A stretch of 16,329 nucleotides of DNA from Beroe ovata (GCA_946803715.1 CAMPET010000001.1:1106884-1123212), one strand, 5' to 3'. Shown: positions 10,501-16,329, numbered from the stretch's first letter. Program-made: numbers and translations. Notes: generated by a model not told the origin, from the letters alone.

Positions 10501-10681
10501 TAGGGGTAGTGTGGTGTCGAATCACTTGCAGCCACTCTCACTCAACTACTCGTGTGATATCATGAGTGCCGCTGATGAGCCACCACCCAGGCGAGATAGT
10601 GTCCTCCTGAAAAACTCGGGTGGTGCTTCAATCACGGGTGCTGATGTGTCCTTGCCTCTTCGTAGAGATGAACCTTCGTGA
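3744..10681 (+). CDS. SMAD-like protein with a divergent MH2 domain and long Ser/Arg tail (eight exons)
   Basis: Exons: 3744-4518, 4606-4715, 8517-8807, 8906-9021, 9479-9629, 9731-9889, 10029-10125, 10263-10681. All phases match and the total of 2118 b is 705 codons plus TGA. Residues 1-388 are acidic, Ser/Thr-rich and probably disordered. The MH2 domain spans about 390-566. Landmarks, in SMAD order, are AWVQVSCYERDTQTG, RISLAGLVNDARP, DIGPGIVI, YTIFDKQQF, VAIAFLK and GVPCWVKI. MH2 domains trimerise and bind receptors and transcription partners, usually ending in an SSxS tail that receptors phosphorylate. Here a 139-residue tail follows and ends in RRDEPS, and the GWG-containing L3 loop is missing. 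No MH1 exon is visible upstream. The 5' end is unresolved: an ATG at 3628 (MNSSSDERTE, then a weak GTTGAG donor at 3658) would join in frame. An IRF-association domain, which has the same fold superfamily, is the main alternative. Confidence 0.82.
4606..4715 (+). CDS. MH2 gene: second exon, carrying a DSGFHS motif
   Basis: The exon sits between a TTTTCAG acceptor and a GTATGG donor (phase 0 out). It encodes a Ser/Asp/Glu-rich peptide containing DSGFHS, which matches the DSGxxS phosphodegron read by the F-box protein beta-TrCP. The acceptor is a tandem CAGCAG, so use of the second AG would drop one alanine. Confidence 0.8.
5071..5089. repeat. (CA)n microsatellite ending at an N gap
   Basis: A pure CA run of about 9.5 units stops at the N at 5090. 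The true length of the repeat and gap is unknown. Confidence 0.85.
5098..5492 (-). CDS. First coding exon of a seven-transmembrane receptor (partial)
   Basis: About 131 residues from the first in-frame ATG (5490-5492); a stop lies upstream at about 5556. The N-terminus has sequons N6TT and N18YS. Three hydrophobic segments follow: TM1 about 21-43 with GLPLNLF, resembling the class A TM1 G-N pattern; TM2 about 54-79; and TM3 about 90-115, ending before QYIYIHRPYW where class A receptors carry a DRY-like motif. The short basic loop LRKR between TM1 and TM2 fits an intracellular loop. The exon probably ends at an AG|GTTTAA donor (phase 2) just before the N gap; reading on only gives CA repeat. 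TM4-TM7 are not found further left on this strand. The gene lies antisense inside an intron of the MH2 gene, unless the block is misplaced. The class A assignment is tentative. Confidence 0.6.
5613..5661 (-). promoter_or_regulatory. Paired CRE sites upstream of the receptor exon
   Basis: A perfect TGACGTCA lies at 5654-5661 and a one-mismatch copy AGACGTCA at 5613-5620, about 120-170 b upstream of the receptor ATG. TGACGTCA is the CREB/ATF consensus. A promoter role is inferred from position only. Confidence 0.4.
5759..6312. repeat. CA-rich degenerate satellite with GACA and 45-b tandem units
   Basis: This is a purine/pyrimidine-alternating tract, almost all CA, CAGA and CAAA words. It contains an exact-looking 45-b tandem duplication (5946-5990 and 5991-6035) that differs at one base, and a GACA run at about 6171-6190. 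Long open frames on both strands (repeating T/H/Q or C/V) arise only because the repeat lacks stop words, so they are not genes. Confidence 0.9.
8111..8137. repeat. (CA)n microsatellite beginning at an N gap
   Basis: A short CA run with one interruption directly follows the N at 8110. It mirrors the gap at 5090. Confidence 0.85.
8517..8807 (+). CDS. MH2 gene: third exon, linker and start of MH2
   Basis: 97 codons in phase 0 at both ends, after a TTATTTTCAG acceptor. The first part is Ser-rich. The middle has three TRD-centred imperfect repeats, each coded with ACGCGT (8628, 8661, 8688). The last codons, AWVQ, supply the tryptophan that opens SMAD MH2 domains. Confidence 0.82.
8906..9021 (+). 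CDS. MH2 gene: fourth exon, first MH2 strands
   Basis: The exon follows a CT-rich tract ending in AAAG and ends in phase 2 at GTATGT. VSCYERDTQTGNFLI aligns with the SMAD stretch of the form YYELNTRVGETF, and VQIDGQFLHP with the TVDGFTDP block. Confidence 0.85.
9031..9125. repeat. Near-perfect hairpin in the fourth MH2-gene intron
   Basis: The arms 9036-9074 and 9082-9120 are 39 b each with one mismatch, separated by a 7-b loop (GATCATG). Pairing extends to 9031 and 9125 after one more mismatch. The whole hairpin lies within the intron 9022-9478. It could be a small MITE-like foldback or a hairpin RNA precursor such as a microRNA. The sequence alone does not decide. Confidence 0.85.
9479..9629 (+). 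CDS. MH2 gene: fifth exon, MH2 core
   Basis: One base completes an Arg codon split by the intron. ISLAGLVNDARP corresponds to the SMAD FCLGxLSNVxR block, DIGPGIVIQ to HIGxGVxL, and LTDRDVYML to CLSDxAIFVQ. The exon ends in phase 0 at a perfect GTAAGT donor. Confidence 0.87.
9731..9889 (+). CDS. MH2 gene: sixth exon, MH2 C-terminal half
   Basis: 53 codons in phase 0 at both ends. SYTIFDKQQFVEDVKSNV matches the SMAD block around LKIFNNQEFAALL, and LSQIHTIGQ matches the segment before the RMSFVK strand. The acceptor is good, but the donor GTTCAT is weak. If that intron were retained, translation would stop after six further codons (VHRHTT). Confidence 0.8.
10029..10125 (+). CDS. MH2 gene: seventh exon, last MH2 strands and helix
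   Basis: The exon follows a CTCCCCCCCAG acceptor and ends in phase 1 at GTAAGT. VAIAFLK and GVPCWVKIQCLEAMNLLK match the SMAD pattern SFVK ... PCWIEIHLxGPLQxLDKVL. Only nine residues separate the lysine from PCW, about five fewer than usual, and the GWG and RRQ residues of the L3 loop are absent. Confidence 0.85.
10263..10681 (+). CDS. MH2 gene: terminal exon, Ser/Arg-rich tail
   Basis: The acceptor at 10261-10262 was chosen because it alone restores the phase (N-ILSGSAPEDREWL). Other nearby AGs lead into a frame that stops at 10304. The 139-residue tail is rich in Ser, Arg and Pro and looks disordered, with RRAS and RRDS basophilic sites and an acidic serine run. It stops at TGA 10679-10681. 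I found no AATAAA in the next 700 b. Confidence 0.75.
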
Positions 10682-10761
10682 CCGCGCGTCCCCTGTGATC
10701 CCATAGCCAACAAGAGGAATGTATCCCCAGACGGGGTCGCCGAGCGTAGATCAGATTTGTG

Positions 10762-10797
10762 TGTGATTGCCACTCATTGTGTGATTGCCACTCATTG
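10762..10797. repeat. 18-b tandem duplication in the 3' region of the MH2 gene
   Basis: TGTGATTGCCACTCATTG occurs twice head to tail, 80 b past the stop codon. It is followed immediately by GTAAGT (10797-10802), a donor-like string that could mark a 3' UTR intron. Confidence 0.8.
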
Positions 10798-11202
10798 TAA
10801 GTATTGATAAACTGAAAGCATCTACTGAAGCAGCAGTCATAGCATCAGCAAGTTCATTTTTGTACCAGGAATATAATAGTGTGCACCATTACATGACAAT
10901 GACTCATAGTCATACATGACGAGTCATACGCAATTATCACAGTGTGTGAGATTGGAGTACGAGACATTTTATCAGCATGATTGAAGAAGAATTATATAGA
11001 AAATCCGAGCATGATTTGAGCTAGGGCGATTTGATTATTCTGATTTTGTATTAATTTTCACAACTTTTCTGATTTTAGTTTTGCAACTAAACTGAATAAC
11101 TGGCAGTTGCTCATCAGTATCGGTTAAAATATTCACATCAATTTCATAAAGTATCAGTAAAACCGCACTTTCAGTTTCAGTAAAATTTTTATTGTGTTAT
11201 AA

Positions 11203-11409
11203 GTTTTTTGGATTCGCTTTGCGATTTTAAAGACACAGCTGGGAGCTTTACCTCCAGAAATTAGAAATGAAAGGATGTTTTCTAACTCAGCTTTAAGTGA
11301 AGAAACTTTTACTTCTTTGTTTAGGAAAAAGCAGTTTAGGGAAAAGCACTCGATTCAATGTTGTCAAATGTATAACATCCTACAGTATCCCTGTTATCTA
11401 TTACTATAG
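11203..11409 (+). pseudogene. Coding-like fragment, possibly a retroelement remnant
   Basis: An open frame of 68 codons follows the stop at 11200-11202, with no ATG at its head. It contains QLGALPPEIRNERMFSNSAL and then TFTSLFRKKQF. The order 'LPxEIRN ... F-x-x-x-x-K' recalls the C-terminal end of non-LTR (CR1/L2-like) reverse transcriptases, but the usual W-N before the LP is not intact. It could also be an orphan exon or chance. No flanking RT core is visible. Confidence 0.25.
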
Positions 11410-11801
11410 CAATAAGCATCCGACAAATTCGATTGACAATTAAGTAATTAAAGGTAGCGTAATTAAGGTAGTGTGTGCAAAACCTTTCACATTGAGCATG
11501 TTTTCAAATTCAAATTCAATATGAAACCTCATTACCTTTTCTTTTTGATATTGTAGATGTGCGGTAGATATGCAGTTCCACTCCCACTTCAAGCTATATT
11601 GGAATTGGAGCAATGATATTGACATGATGTAGCATACCAATACCATTAAGGTTACCATACATTGCATATTGAAATTGAATATGTGAGTGTGACATGAGTT
11701 GCAATCTAAGGCTAAAGTTGCAGATTTACCGGATGTTCATGTTATATTTGTTCTTGCAATCTTGCGTTGCCGGATGCCGATGCTCGGTATAGTTATATAC
11801 G

Positions 11802-11913
11802 GAGTCGGTTTGCCGGATGTTATCTGTCCGCTGTTTCTTGCACGCGTCTACGATGAACTTGAAGGCGACGCGCGCAGGAAACAGTGGACAGATAACATCT
11901 GGCAAGAGTCGGT
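11802..11913. mobile_element. 96-b foldback element with an 8-b target duplication (family F1, copy 2)
   Basis: The element is 11810-11905, exactly the same length as the copy at 2769-2864. Its ends are TTGCCGGATG and CATCTGGCAA, and the arms share TTATCTGTCC and TGTTTCTTGC with their complements GGACAGATAA and AGGAAACA. It is flanked by GAGTCGGT at 11802-11809 and 11906-11913. The arms are less perfect near the centre, which suggests an older insertion. Confidence 0.8.
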
Positions 11914-11965
11914 ACAGTGGTACACGGTAGCATGCTGCATTGCAGTCGCGCGCCGCGCATGGTTT

Positions 11966-12048
11966 GTGCACACGTTGCGCGGCCCCTGTTCTACTCAGTC
12001 AACTGAAAGTGAAAAGTCGTAGAATTAGAAAAAATCACGGAGACGCGC
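11966..12048 (-). repeat. Dispersed repeat F3, copy 2 (inverted relative to copy 1)
   Basis: On the minus strand this reads GCGCGTCTCC ... TTCTACGACTTTTCA ... TGACTGAGTAGAACAGG ... CAACGTGTGCAC. That is the same order as 3069-3137, with an insertion of a few bases in two places. Confidence 0.7.
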
Positions 12049-12050
12049 TA

Positions 12051-12146
12051 ATTGGGAAGAATTCTTCAATTTCTCGAATATAAACCTGTTTCGGCCTTCG
12101 ATGAAGGCGCGCGCGCAAGAAACAGTGGACAGATAACATCCGGCAA
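12051..12146. mobile_element. F1 foldback element, copy 3, with a decayed left arm
   Basis: The right half is well preserved: GGCCTTCGATGAAGGC centre, GCGCGCAAGAAACAGTGGAC, then GATAACATCCGGCAA ending at 12146. The matching left arm is mostly lost, with only AACCTGTTTC recognisable at 12083-12092. The left boundary is set only by assuming the 96-b family length. No target duplication was found. Confidence 0.6.
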
Positions 12147-12288
12147 GTCAATCATCGATCGACAATTAGCGCGCCGCCTCATTGCGCGGCGCGGTCGTGG
12201 TCGAAAAATACGACGATCCATTTCATCATCCATTATGCTATGGACGATCCATTCCATACGACGATAGATTCATTAATCCATTATTATA

Positions 12289-12468
12289 TTAGATAAACAA
12301 TTTGATAAACTTATCAACATTACTTATATCACAATTAAATTTGAGAAGCGAGGGCCACACTTTGTGGAGATCTTGTCGATCGATGATAGCCTCATAGCCC
12401 CTGTCGAGAATTTCGTTTTGCACGCTCGGCTCAAACTTATTCTCAGCTTCGCGGCTTGCATCAGCGGT
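12289..12468 (-). CDS. Coding-like fragment, possible terminal exon of an unknown gene
   Basis: After an AG (acceptor position 12469-12470, preceded by a weak pyrimidine stretch) the minus strand reads 59 codons to TAA at 12289-12291. The peptide has ordinary protein composition and periodicity, for example EPSVQNEILDRGYEAIIDRQ and LHKVWPSLLKF. There is no ATG in the frame. I do not recognise a family. No partner exon was identified upstream (higher coordinates) on this strand. It lies between transposon-like elements, so it may be a captured or decayed gene piece. Confidence 0.35.
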   Translation of the reverse strand, partial: TADASREAENKFEPSVQNEILDRGYEAIIDRQDLHKVWPSLLKFNCDISNVDKFIKLFI

Positions 12469-12533
12469 CTAGCATCGCCAGACAATGGAGATCCTGAAGT
12501 TAAGAGACTATAATGTCTTGAAACTATCAGTAG

Positions 12534-12656
12534 ATTTGTGGTTTGTAGGATTTCACCCTACCCTTGCTGGCGGGATTTTATCCCTGGCAAAATCCGTCGG
12601 GGCGGATTGAAAATCGCGCGCACCGACGGTAGGGTAAAATCCTACAAATTTGTGGT
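12534..12656. mobile_element. 105-b MITE with a 9-b target duplication (family F2, copy 2)
   Basis: The element is 12543-12647. The ends TTGTAGGATTTCACCCTACC and GGTAGGGTAAAATCCTACAA form 20-b terminal inverted repeats with two mismatches. It is flanked by ATTTGTGGT at 12534-12542 and 12648-12656. The interior matches the copy at 3245-3368 apart from an indel of about 19 b. A 9-b duplication is typical of Mutator-like transposases, which is an inference for this family. Confidence 0.85.
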
Positions 12657-12723
12657 GAAAAAGTGTGTGGGTTTGATTCAATTGACTTTGTATCACTGTC
12701 TACAATGTTCAATCATCTGAAGC

Positions 12724-12757
12724 AGATAAACAATTAGATAAACAATTAGATAAACCC
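12724..12757. repeat. 12-b tandem repeat (AGATAAACAATT)
   Basis: Two full units and part of a third. The same word also occurs at 12291-12302. No function can be inferred. Confidence 0.75.
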
Positions 12758-13315
12758 TACAGACCTCTGACAAGCTTGGTGTGGATGCTTAGCTGATAGC
12801 TAGATGCACATAAATCATTTGATTGATATGTGAGGTCAATACTTTTATGGCATTACCTGATAAAGGGTCATGCACATTGTTATGAAAGTAAATGTACATA
12901 ATATCCTGTAAGAGATGCTGAAGATGAAATTTGGTTTTCTGTTTCAATAATAAAGTTTTCAACCCTGTTGTGGCAAGAAAAAAGGGTATAAACATTTATA
13001 CCCACTTATCTTAGTTGGTTTTGACAAATATTATTTATTTTGAATTCTAATTTCAATTATAGCAGTCATTAATATAGCAATCTGTTGTTGTTGTTTTTTA
13101 GCATTTCTATCAGTAATAGAACTGATTGTTTGACTCTCTGCTTCGTGGGAGTACCCTGTGTGGGTACATAATTCAATGAATAGAGTTAGGAAGAATGACT
13201 AGTTAGAATAGAGTTGCCTGAAGGCAAACATTTTTATTTATTTATCTATTTTTATCTAAGGCATAATCATACAGACAATTCAGATTTAAAGTCATGCCTA
13301 ACCATACCATAGGAA
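12758..13315. other. AT-rich intergenic stretch upstream of the sulfotransferase gene
   Basis: No convincing gene. A short hairpin GGGTATAAA-CAT-TTTATACCC-like structure is at about 12986-13005, and T-rich tetranucleotide runs (TTTA) are at about 13230-13257. The minus-strand frame at 12789-12995 is AT-driven and has no recognisable domain. The promoter of the following gene should be here, but I cannot pick a TATA box with confidence. Confidence 0.5.
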
Positions 13316-13411
13316 ATGTCAATATGGAAAACAAGACACTTGATTTTAGCAGTGATTGTTTTGGTTCTTATAGTTCATGTAATATACAAATATGGTCACT
13401 ATCAAATAAAT
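13316..13411 (+). CDS. Sulfotransferase exon 1: signal anchor
   Basis: MSIWKTRH then a strongly hydrophobic stretch (LILAVIVLVLIVHVIY) and KYGHYQIN, ending at a strong GTGAGT donor. Lys5 and Arg7 on the N-terminal side suit an N-in, C-lumenal topology. A weaker donor at 13395 would give the phase needed by an exon 2 starting at 13511. Confidence 0.65.
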
Positions 13412-15124
13412 GTGAGTACCTATAGATTTAAACCATACATATATGAAACAATCATACAGTTCCTTCAATTATCAATAACCTGGATATACTCGACCACTAA
13501 TGAATGCCAGACAGTTGCCAAGTATACTTGGATGAGTCAAGAACAAATCAATTCAATACCTTACCTACTTTTCAGACTCACTGGGAGTATGGTTCCTTAA
13601 GTTCATCATTAACAAGAAACAACAGTGAATTGGAGTATACCCTGCAAGCCAATAGAAGTGAATCACATAGATTGGTGATCATTCTAACTGGAGCAAGGTT
13701 TTTACCTATCCTGTATTTTCTTTGTTAGTTAATCAATCTTTAGATTGTTCTCAGCCATCAGATACAGACAAAGTAATCAAAGCCAGATACCTAAATTGAT
13801 AACAGTAAGTACCAATACCATCATCTCAAAGTGAGTATCATGTAATACAAAGTACCAACTATTATCAATTGTTATCAATTCAACTGTTATCAATTCATCT
13901 GGCTTTGATTATATCACCTACTTCTGACGACTGAGTAGGTATGCCAATGACTCCACTACCATGCATCGTATATTCTATGTTGTACCTTCTATTCTAGCAG
14001 TAGGGACTATGCTAAACCATATATGCATATATGCAGTGTGGGTTGTCTGCTCTGGATCTTAGTTCAATCCCATGTACCTAACTTAGTATAGTACATATTG
14101 GTAGAATTTGCATGGCTTCATCTATGTATATATATATATGAAAGTATAAACTTATAAAGCTTAAGCTAACACGAAATACATAACTGTTGTGTTGCAGGGG
14201 GAGGACAAATTAAGTATATTCTATTTTTGAGATGCCTTGCAATGTTCCAGACAATTTCAATTGTTCTGTCTGCTCTTGTCAAGATGGTTTCCCAATTCAA
14301 AGGGTTCAAGATTTACCTCACAGATAACGAGTAAACATCTTTCACAGGTCAGGATCCACGTGGCTTGGTACAATGTTTCAGAATTTGGACGAGTTGCTCT
14401 ACATATTCGAGCCTCTTGACACTAGGTCAATGTATAAGAACATACCTAACAAGAACAAGGTTAGGAATTGTAAATATTCCATTTCTAGATAATCGATCAG
14501 ACCAAACCTCTGTGTGAGTAGTTACTGCAAGAAACTGAATGTATAGTTTACGCCAAGTTTATGCTGTATAGTGTATACCTTCATTCTATAAGTTGTAACT
14601 CCATCTATCTGTCTTTGATATTCATTTACCTAAAATTCATCATAACTAAATGAAATATGTCTATCGGGCATCTACCTAATATATAGGTACCTGACCTCTA
14701 CAAATTTATGGATTTCTTGCGAATTGATTAATAGAAGCAGCCGTTTCGTTGATTAATTCGCAGGAAATGCTGACGCTCCTTTGAGAAATCCCAGGTGGCT
14801 TCAAAACTAGCTACACGTGCTATCGCAATGTTTATGTGGCGTACCTGCAGAACTGTGTTAACTGCGTTAACTGTCTTTAGATTGAAAGTTCATCCCCTGA
14901 AATGTGCCTCTAGGTTGGCAGTCTATCCTCTATATGACTGAGAGTGCAATGACATGTTTCACAGGACAGCGACCATCTGGAGTCTGATCAATTGGAAGTG
15001 TTGTCCAGGCTGTGCAACTGCACATTCACTAATGGGGGCATCCGTCCCTTTGGTCGAGCAGAGTGGGGGAAGGGAGTGGAGTCGTCCAGCACCACTAAAT
15101 ACAACCTGCATAAAGAAATAAAAG
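13316..15124 (+). CDS. Golgi-type carbohydrate sulfotransferase, 5' half (four exons, continues to the right)
   Basis: Exons: 13316-13411, about 13511-13697, 14348-14459, 14965-15124. Exon 1 encodes a short basic cytoplasmic end and a transmembrane anchor (residues about 9-24), as in type II Golgi enzymes. Exons 2 and 3 join in phase 2 to give LVIILTGARSGSTWLGTMFQ followed by NLDELLYIFEPLD. This is the 5'-phosphosulfate loop (RSGSSF-like) plus the conserved FEPL of the CHST family, which moves sulfate from PAPS to sugars of secreted glycans. Exon 4 gives LEVLSRLCNCTF, resembling the segment after FEPL. The lumenal part has several sequons (NNS, NRS, NCT). The 3'-phosphate-binding motif must lie in later exons outside the window. 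The exon 1-2 junction is unresolved: the best donor (13411, phase 0) does not match the best acceptor (13510). Sugar specificity cannot be told. Confidence 0.78.
13511..13697 (+). CDS. Sulfotransferase exon 2: stem and start of the PAPS loop
   Basis: Reads SCQVYLDESRTNQF ... NNSELEYTLQANRSESHR, then LVIILTGAR, ending in phase 2 at GTTTTT. The start is uncertain: AGs at 13510, 13514 and 13536 are possible, and the frame is closed by a TGA at 13501. The last beta strand and first residues of the phosphosulfate loop are here. Confidence 0.7.
13774..13911. repeat. Inverted repeat in a sulfotransferase intron
   Basis: The left arm 13774-13805 (TAATCAAAGCCAGAT ... AATTGATAACAG) pairs with 13884-13911, with a 4-b insertion on the left. 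The 78-b spacer has further TTATCAATT words at 13862-13880. It may be a small foldback element. No target duplication was noticed. Confidence 0.7.
14348..14459 (+). CDS. Sulfotransferase exon 3: PAPS loop and FEPL
   Basis: One base completes the split Arg codon, then SGSTWLGTMFQNLDELLYIF and EPLDTRSMYKNIPNKNK follow. Of the two donors, 14425 (phase 2) and 14459 (phase 0, GTTAGG), only the second keeps the next exon in its sulfotransferase-like frame. Confidence 0.8.
14711..14768. repeat. Imperfect hairpin in a sulfotransferase intron
   Basis: ATTTCTTGCGAATTGATTAA pairs with TTGATTAATTCGCAGGAAAT with three mismatches across an 18-b loop. Function unknown. Confidence 0.55.
14965..15124 (+). 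CDS. Sulfotransferase exon 4
   Basis: The exon follows a GTTTCACAG acceptor and ends in phase 1 at GTGAGA. It reads DSDHLESDQLEVLSRLCNCT, then a Gly/Ser-rich stretch and YNLHKEIK. The cysteine pair after a leucine-rich helix resembles the region downstream of FEPL in carbohydrate sulfotransferases. Confidence 0.75.
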
Positions 15125-16280
15125 GTGAGAAATAAGTACTAAAAATAGGTAAAATAGGTACTAAACTCGTGTTGGCAGGTTAAGAAATTCGACTATACTA
15201 GCAGGACCCGCGGCGTCTAGCCTCTGTTATTCTGATAGGGCTATCCTATTTTCAAGGTTACAATACAATGTTAATGCAATGATAGTCGTATCTGGTGAAG
15301 TTTTGATAGTAATTGAGTATTCCCGTCTCCGTTCTTCCTTTTTGATGTATAAAATATTAATGCTTTCCATTCTCAAGTGATGTCAGACGTGTCCTGTTTT
15401 GCATGCGCCCCGTTTTCGAGTGGTGTCTAGTGGCTTGAGTGGGTAGATAGTGGTGTCAGATCTTGAGACCCGTATTATATAATGAAAACCGGACAGAATC
15501 CTTCTATTCGCCCTATTTTCCCTCATACTCTAAGAAATACTTATGTATAATATGTTGGTATGTACCTGATCATTAATCATGTAACTATCATGTACTTAGT
15601 ATCATATACATTGTACCCAATCGTTAAGAGTGAAATCCCTTGCTTTCCTATTCATTCACTCTCTGATAATAATTATAGTATAGAGCAGTTTATGGTTACA
15701 GCAAGAGTAATACCTGCTCGATTCGATTACGGTTCGACTTATTCGCCCCATGTTGTACAATGTACAAAGTTTGCCCATTCAAACACCAAATAATCAATCC
15801 TTTAACTCACATGGGATAATCGAAATAGCCAGTGTGGAGCTGTTTGACATCATTCAGAAAATATGTAGAGAGAAGTCCGAATTTTCTGTAATTAGTTGAG
15901 TGAATTTCTTCATGTTGGGTGAACTATAGCCTCGCTATTTGTTAACCTATCATACATTTCCTACCAAAGTGTGCCCATCGATATACATGCCACATGGTGC
16001 TATAACTTTACTCCTAATGGAGGATTTAAGTTGAAGTAGGGCTTTGTAAAAACTAAGAACATGACTCCCTTTCAGCCTGGCTCATTCAGTATTTGTAATG
16101 AGGTAGGTATAGCTGTACGTCTACTTAATTATAGATTAAGATCGAAATTCGAAGCTGCGACTTGTCCATCTGCATAGGCAGAGTCTAGATTCTAGAAGAT
16201 GAAGCTACTACTTACTAGTAACTTTGCGTTGGTCAGCATAGGACAATGGGTGTTTAGTATTGTGATGGAGGGAGGGAATG

Positions 16281-16315
<35 letters not shown>

Positions 16316-16329
16316 GGTGTGTGGATTGG
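15125..16329 (+). other. Right flank, probably sulfotransferase intron, ending in a GT microsatellite
   Basis: No exon found with confidence. The frame at 15560-15793 has no domain or splice support. A 27-b interval at 16076-16102 sits between good splice signals but contains a stop in the phase required by exon 4. An almost pure GT run of about 16 units is at about 16282-16313. Confidence 0.55.

Larger units (their letters stand above)
10682..11709. other. 3' flank of the MH2 gene, mostly non-coding
   Basis: It presumably begins as 3' UTR. It is AT-rich, with no clear poly(A) signal in the first 700 b. The only coding-like stretch is the frame at 11203-11409, described separately. The minus-strand frame at 11440-11667 shows no domain and reads through AT-rich simple sequence. 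Confidence 0.55.

Noticed and set aside
10216-10541. Two minus-strand frames of 92 and 97 codons
   Set aside because: Antisense shadows of the Ser/Arg-rich terminal exon of the MH2 gene, whose frame is fixed by splice phase.
14421-14427. AG|GTCAAT donor for sulfotransferase exon 3
   Set aside because: It would put the next exon in a frame without sulfotransferase similarity. The donor at 14460 keeps the right frame.
16076-16102. 27-b microexon candidate between CTTTCAG and GTAGGT
   Set aside because: In the phase left by sulfotransferase exon 4 it reads AWLIQYL and then TAA, which would truncate the enzyme before its 3'-phosphate-binding motif. The other reading does not fit the phase.

Overview
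This window is animal (metazoan) nuclear DNA. Every convincing coding stretch is an exon bounded by GT/AG splice sites. The recognisable proteins are a SMAD-type MH2 domain, a seven-transmembrane receptor fragment, a Golgi-type carbohydrate sulfotransferase and a nuclear zinc-ribbon protein; together they point to a metazoan. The proteins are quite divergent from the vertebrate and insect forms I know, so an early-branching or fast-evolving invertebrate is plausible, but I cannot name a phylum. (CA/GT)n microsatellites and GC-rich foldback elements sit in an otherwise AT-leaning background. There are two single-base N gaps, at 5090 and 8110, both beside CA repeats.

Layout. 1-411: microsatellite-rich, no gene. 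423-1143 (-): first coding exon of a Q/S/Y-rich protein with a zinc ribbon, read leftwards out of the window. About 1260-1400: its GC-rich promoter with CCAAT, CRE-like and E-box sites. 1144-3743: 2.6 kb without clear coding sequence, holding three foldback or mobile elements. 3744-10681 (+): an eight-exon gene whose exons join in frame into at least 705 residues: a long acidic, phosphosite-rich N-terminal part, a divergent SMAD MH2 domain, and a 139-residue Ser/Arg-rich tail. Its second intron is 3.8 kb, against 87-457 b for the others. That intron holds, between the two N gaps, an antisense exon of a seven-transmembrane receptor (5098-5492, -) and a 550-b CA-rich repeat. 10682-13315: repeat-rich, with several short foldback elements and two coding-like fragments of unknown origin. 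13316-15124 (+) and beyond the right edge: the 5' half of a type II membrane sulfotransferase with its PAPS-binding loop. 15125-16329: intron or flank ending in a GT microsatellite.

The genes do not form an operon or an obvious pathway. The zinc-ribbon gene and the MH2 gene are divergent and could share the 1.2-3.7 kb region. The most unusual item is the MH2 protein. It keeps the SMAD fold signature but has a shortened receptor/L3-loop segment and no C-terminal SSxS phosphorylation tail, and no MH1 DNA-binding exon is visible upstream. The N-bounded block 5091-8109 could be a scaffolding misplacement, because the remaining receptor exons are not found where they should be.
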